This document shows, piece after piece, positions 21,013-22,490 of a stretch of DNA of 22,490 nt. A model generated the notes under the pieces. It worked only from the letters and a program-made list of their open reading frames with translations. It had not been told where the DNA came from and searched no databases. The stretch's first letter is position 1. Each line of letters opens with the position of its first letter. Both the position numbers and the translations under genes were made by a program. Origin of the DNA: a virus; IMG/VR virus record IMGVR_UViG_3300025655_000321, positions 1-22,490 of that record; one strand, written 5' to 3'.

Positions 21013-21746
21013 TAGTACCCACCGCCGCCAATAAAGAACTCACGAGGCACAAACCGGATCGAGGCTTTCTCGCGGTCTTCACCCGCCGCCAAGTTCCACT
21101 GCTCCTCGTACGCAAGTTTCAGAATCTCCGTCCGTGCCTCTGCGCCGGGGATCTTCATTGAAAGATAGTAGGCCAGCCCAGCCACCATGCATGGGAGCAT
21201 CCGAAACGGGATGTCCTGGGTTTTTACACCGCCTTCACCCGCGTCCCCAATGCGCTTCATGCGCCAGTACACAAACGTGTACTGATCCCCGGGAGAATTG
21301 GGTGTAGGCCAGATGTTGATGGTGGGGTAGTTGATCCCTGTAGGCGTTGTAGCACCGGATTGCCGGTCAACCCAAACCTGAATTGGACGCCCCTGAGCAG
21401 TTTTATTAGGGATTGCCGCATAGGTAGAAACACTAATACGGCTGATTGTGATGTCTGATTGCGTTGCAACATCACCCGCATTTGTACGAATAACGTGCTC
21501 CAGCAGATCAATGGTATCGACAGGGAGGTTGTATGTGGCCTGTCCTGTGACAAGCGGTATAGAACCTTCCTCGATCGTCCAGAGGTTGATACCCCGGTTA
21601 GCCCACTCAATCGTCATCAGATTGAGGCTGCGACGTGCGGTTTTAAGGTCGTAACCCGTGCGCAACTCAGCACCGCACCGCTCGAAAGCCTCTTCGATGA
21701 TGTCTCTTAGTTCGAGATTAAAACTAGAGGTGCCTGATGTGGTCAT
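21012..21746 (-). CDS. Head-to-tail adaptor (P22 gp4-like ring protein)
   Basis: This 244-residue protein has the layout of a phage connector or head-completion protein. A helical N-terminus (ELRDIIEEAFERCGAEL, then LKTARRSLNLMTIEWANRG) is followed by a beta-rich middle (TGQATYNLPVDTIDLLE, INIWPTPN, YTFVYWRMKRI) and a C-terminal helix (ILKLAYEEQWNLAAGEDRE). The pattern resembles P22 gp4-type adaptors that form a ring under the portal. The last residues end in IGGGGY. It starts in an ATGA overlap and shares one base with the next gene. A second adaptor lies at 19397-20137, as expected for a two-ring neck. Assignment is by pattern only. Confidence 0.7.
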   Translation of the reverse strand: MTTSGTSSFNLELRDIIEEAFERCGAELRTGYDLKTARRSLNLMTIEWANRGINLWTIEEGSIPLVTGQATYNLPVDTIDLLEHVIRTNAGDVATQSDITISRISVSTYAAIPNKTAQGRPIQVWVDRQSGATTPTGINYPTINIWPTPNSPGDQYTFVYWRMKRIGDAGEGGVKTQDIPFRMLPCMVAGLAYYLSMKIPGAEARTEILKLAYEEQWNLAAGEDREKASIRFVPREFFIGGGGY

Positions 21747-21997
21747 TTCATTTTCCTATACGGAGCAACTTTTTGAGCCACCCGTTTTGGCTGGGAGACG
21801 AATTGTTTCCCTGCTGATCGTCCTGCACGCTTGGCCCGAGTTGTTGCGGCGTACTCCTGTGGGGAGAGCGCTTTGATGGCGGCGGCAGGGAGGTATCTTT
21901 CCCCCGTAGCCTTCGGTCCCTGCGTAGATGGTTTGCCACTCTTAGTTCTCCATTTCTGGGCAGTCCACGCTTTCAGGCTTTTCTGCGGAGCCTTCAT
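21743..21997 (-). CDS. Small basic conserved phage protein, unknown function
   Basis: This 84-residue protein is rich in Lys, Arg, Ala and Gln. It has an N-terminal SLKAWTAQKWRTKSGKPS segment and a central GERYLPAAAIKALSPQEYAAT segment; related proteins with this KSGK...GERYLP...AL..EYAATTRAK layout occur in many aquatic phage contigs. No catalytic motif, signal peptide or membrane helix is visible. ATGA overlaps at both ends tie it to the genes before and after. Its position just before the first adaptor suggests a minor virion or assembly protein, without direct proof. Confidence 0.75.
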   Translation of the reverse strand: MKAPQKSLKAWTAQKWRTKSGKPSTQGPKATGERYLPAAAIKALSPQEYAATTRAKRAGRSAGKQFVSQPKRVAQKVAPYRKMK

Positions 21998-22167
21998 TTC
22001 ATCTTCTTAAGAGTCTGCGCAAGTCGTGCACGCTGACCCAGTTTTCCAGGTTTTTTAGCCGCAGCAGCCAGTTTGCCAGCCGGGATCTTTTCACCCTTTT
22101 TGACACCCAACTCTGACCGCAAAGCACCGGGCTTCTTAATGGCAGACTGAATCCATTTTTTAGTCAC
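21994..22167 (-). CDS. Very basic 57-residue phage protein
   Basis: I place the start at a GTG at base 22167 (VTKKWIQSAIKKPGALRSEL), preceded at good spacing by GGGAGGTGGG, a strong ribosome binding site inside the end of the upstream gene. Longer versions with upstream starts would only read through the previous gene in another frame. The product is Lys/Arg-rich with very few acidic residues and contains KKPGALRSELGVKKGEKIPA, a pattern I recognise from many uncultured phages. It could bind DNA or decorate the head, but that is inference. It overlaps the next gene by 4 bases (ATGA). Confidence 0.75.
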   Translation of the reverse strand: MTKKWIQSAIKKPGALRSELGVKKGEKIPAGKLAAAAKKPGKLGQRARLAQTLKKMK

Positions 22168-22453
22168 GGTACCCACCTCCCGCTTTTTTGTACTGTTGCG
22201 CCAGCATCTGGGCTTTACGGGCACTCCACTGCCCCGGAGCGCCCCCCTTGCCGCCAGCCTTGATTCTTTCAAATAAACGCTTGCGCATACCGGGTTGGGT
22301 GTAATTACCCGCCTCGTTCACACGGGACTGTCCACCTTGGGAATAGATGGCAACAGCCAAGTCTCCGTCTTTTTTCTTGACGGTCTTGACCGGCCTCATG
22401 GCCTTTGGCAGTTTTTTAGGGTTTACTGCACCCATTCCCCGGCAGGCACGCAT
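22160..22453 (-). CDS. Small basic phage protein with PGQWSARKAQ-type C-terminal domain
   Basis: This 97-residue protein has a basic N-terminus (NPKKLPKAMRPVKTVKKKDG) and a C-terminal module around residues 54-95 with a PG-x-R-KRLF-ERIKAG start, a GGAPGQWSARKAQ core and a KAGGGYRD end. I recall this QWSARKAQ signature from the DUF5872 family, which occurs in phages and giant viruses; the name needs checking. Function is unknown. The ATG used directly follows the upstream stop; a second in-frame ATG at residue 7 (MGAVNPKK) is an alternative start. The gene overlaps the next one by 8 bases, so the two are probably translationally coupled. Confidence 0.8.
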   Translation of the reverse strand: MRACRGMGAVNPKKLPKAMRPVKTVKKKDGDLAVAIYSQGGQSRVNEAGNYTQPGMRKRLFERIKAGGKGGAPGQWSARKAQMLAQQYKKAGGGYRD

Positions 22454-22490
22454 TTAGCAAGACTTTCCGCCCATAGCCATCTTGACCATC
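22454..22490 (-). CDS. C-terminal tail of a truncated upstream gene
   Basis: Only the last 11 codons and a TAA stop lie in the window; they read MVKMAMGGKSC. The stop directly abuts the ATG of the next gene. A Met/Lys/Gly-rich tail of this kind is common at the ends of small basic proteins in aquatic phages, and the next genes are similarly Lys/Gly-rich. No function can be assigned. The first ATG seen may be an internal methionine of a longer protein, because the frame is still open at the window edge. Confidence 0.5.
   Translation of the reverse strand, partial: MVKMAMGGKSC

Overview
The window is one unbroken late-gene block of a tailed double-stranded DNA bacteriophage. I identify 39 coding regions, all on the minus strand, so the reading order is from base 22490 down to base 1. 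Genes abut or overlap almost everywhere (repeated 1-, 4- and 8-base overlaps), no non-coding gap exceeds about 30 bases, and I see no tRNA, integrase, transposon or CRISPR array. The proteins best match podovirus-like phages known from aquatic metagenomes: ring adaptors, a P22 gp10-like nozzle, Gln/Ala/Gly-rich ejection proteins instead of one long tape measure, a 3TM holin and an M15 endolysin. The host is probably a Gram-negative aquatic bacterium. I cannot name phage or host from this sequence, and all family names come from recognition, not from a search.

Right part (22490-18393), neck and head completion: a truncated tail of an upstream gene, five very small Lys/Gly-rich proteins, two ring-adaptor proteins, a zinc-ribbon structural protein and two further small virion proteins. 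Portal, capsid and terminase are presumably outside the window to the right.

Centre (18382-9375), an adhesin locus of about 8-9 kb: a 779-residue protein made mostly of exact 20-residue (60-base) repeats interrupted by a LamG-like domain; a fibre-like protein; four paralogous fibre genes with a nearly constant core and divergent C-termini; a short modular fibre; two small probable accessory proteins; a glycine-rich adhesin; a cyanophage-type tail-associated protein; a tail-collar fibre; and two further small proteins.

Left centre (9355-7870): a cupin and two different 2-oxoglutarate/Fe(II) oxygenases form an overlapping, strikingly AT-rich island. Then (7849-5944) comes a lysis cassette: an anchored coiled-coil protein, a hidden 51-residue exported-type protein, a two-helix membrane protein, the 3TM holin and the M15 endolysin.

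Left end (5941-1): a gp10-like nozzle, a jelly-roll structural protein, a glycine-rich ejection-type protein, a GNAT-like (T7 gp13-type) protein and a large Gln/Ala-rich ejection protein that runs off the window. Likely workflow: adaptors and nozzle build the short tail, the fibre locus supplies variable host recognition, ejection proteins enter the cell with the DNA, and the lysis cassette releases progeny. The oxygenase/cupin island is the least explained module.
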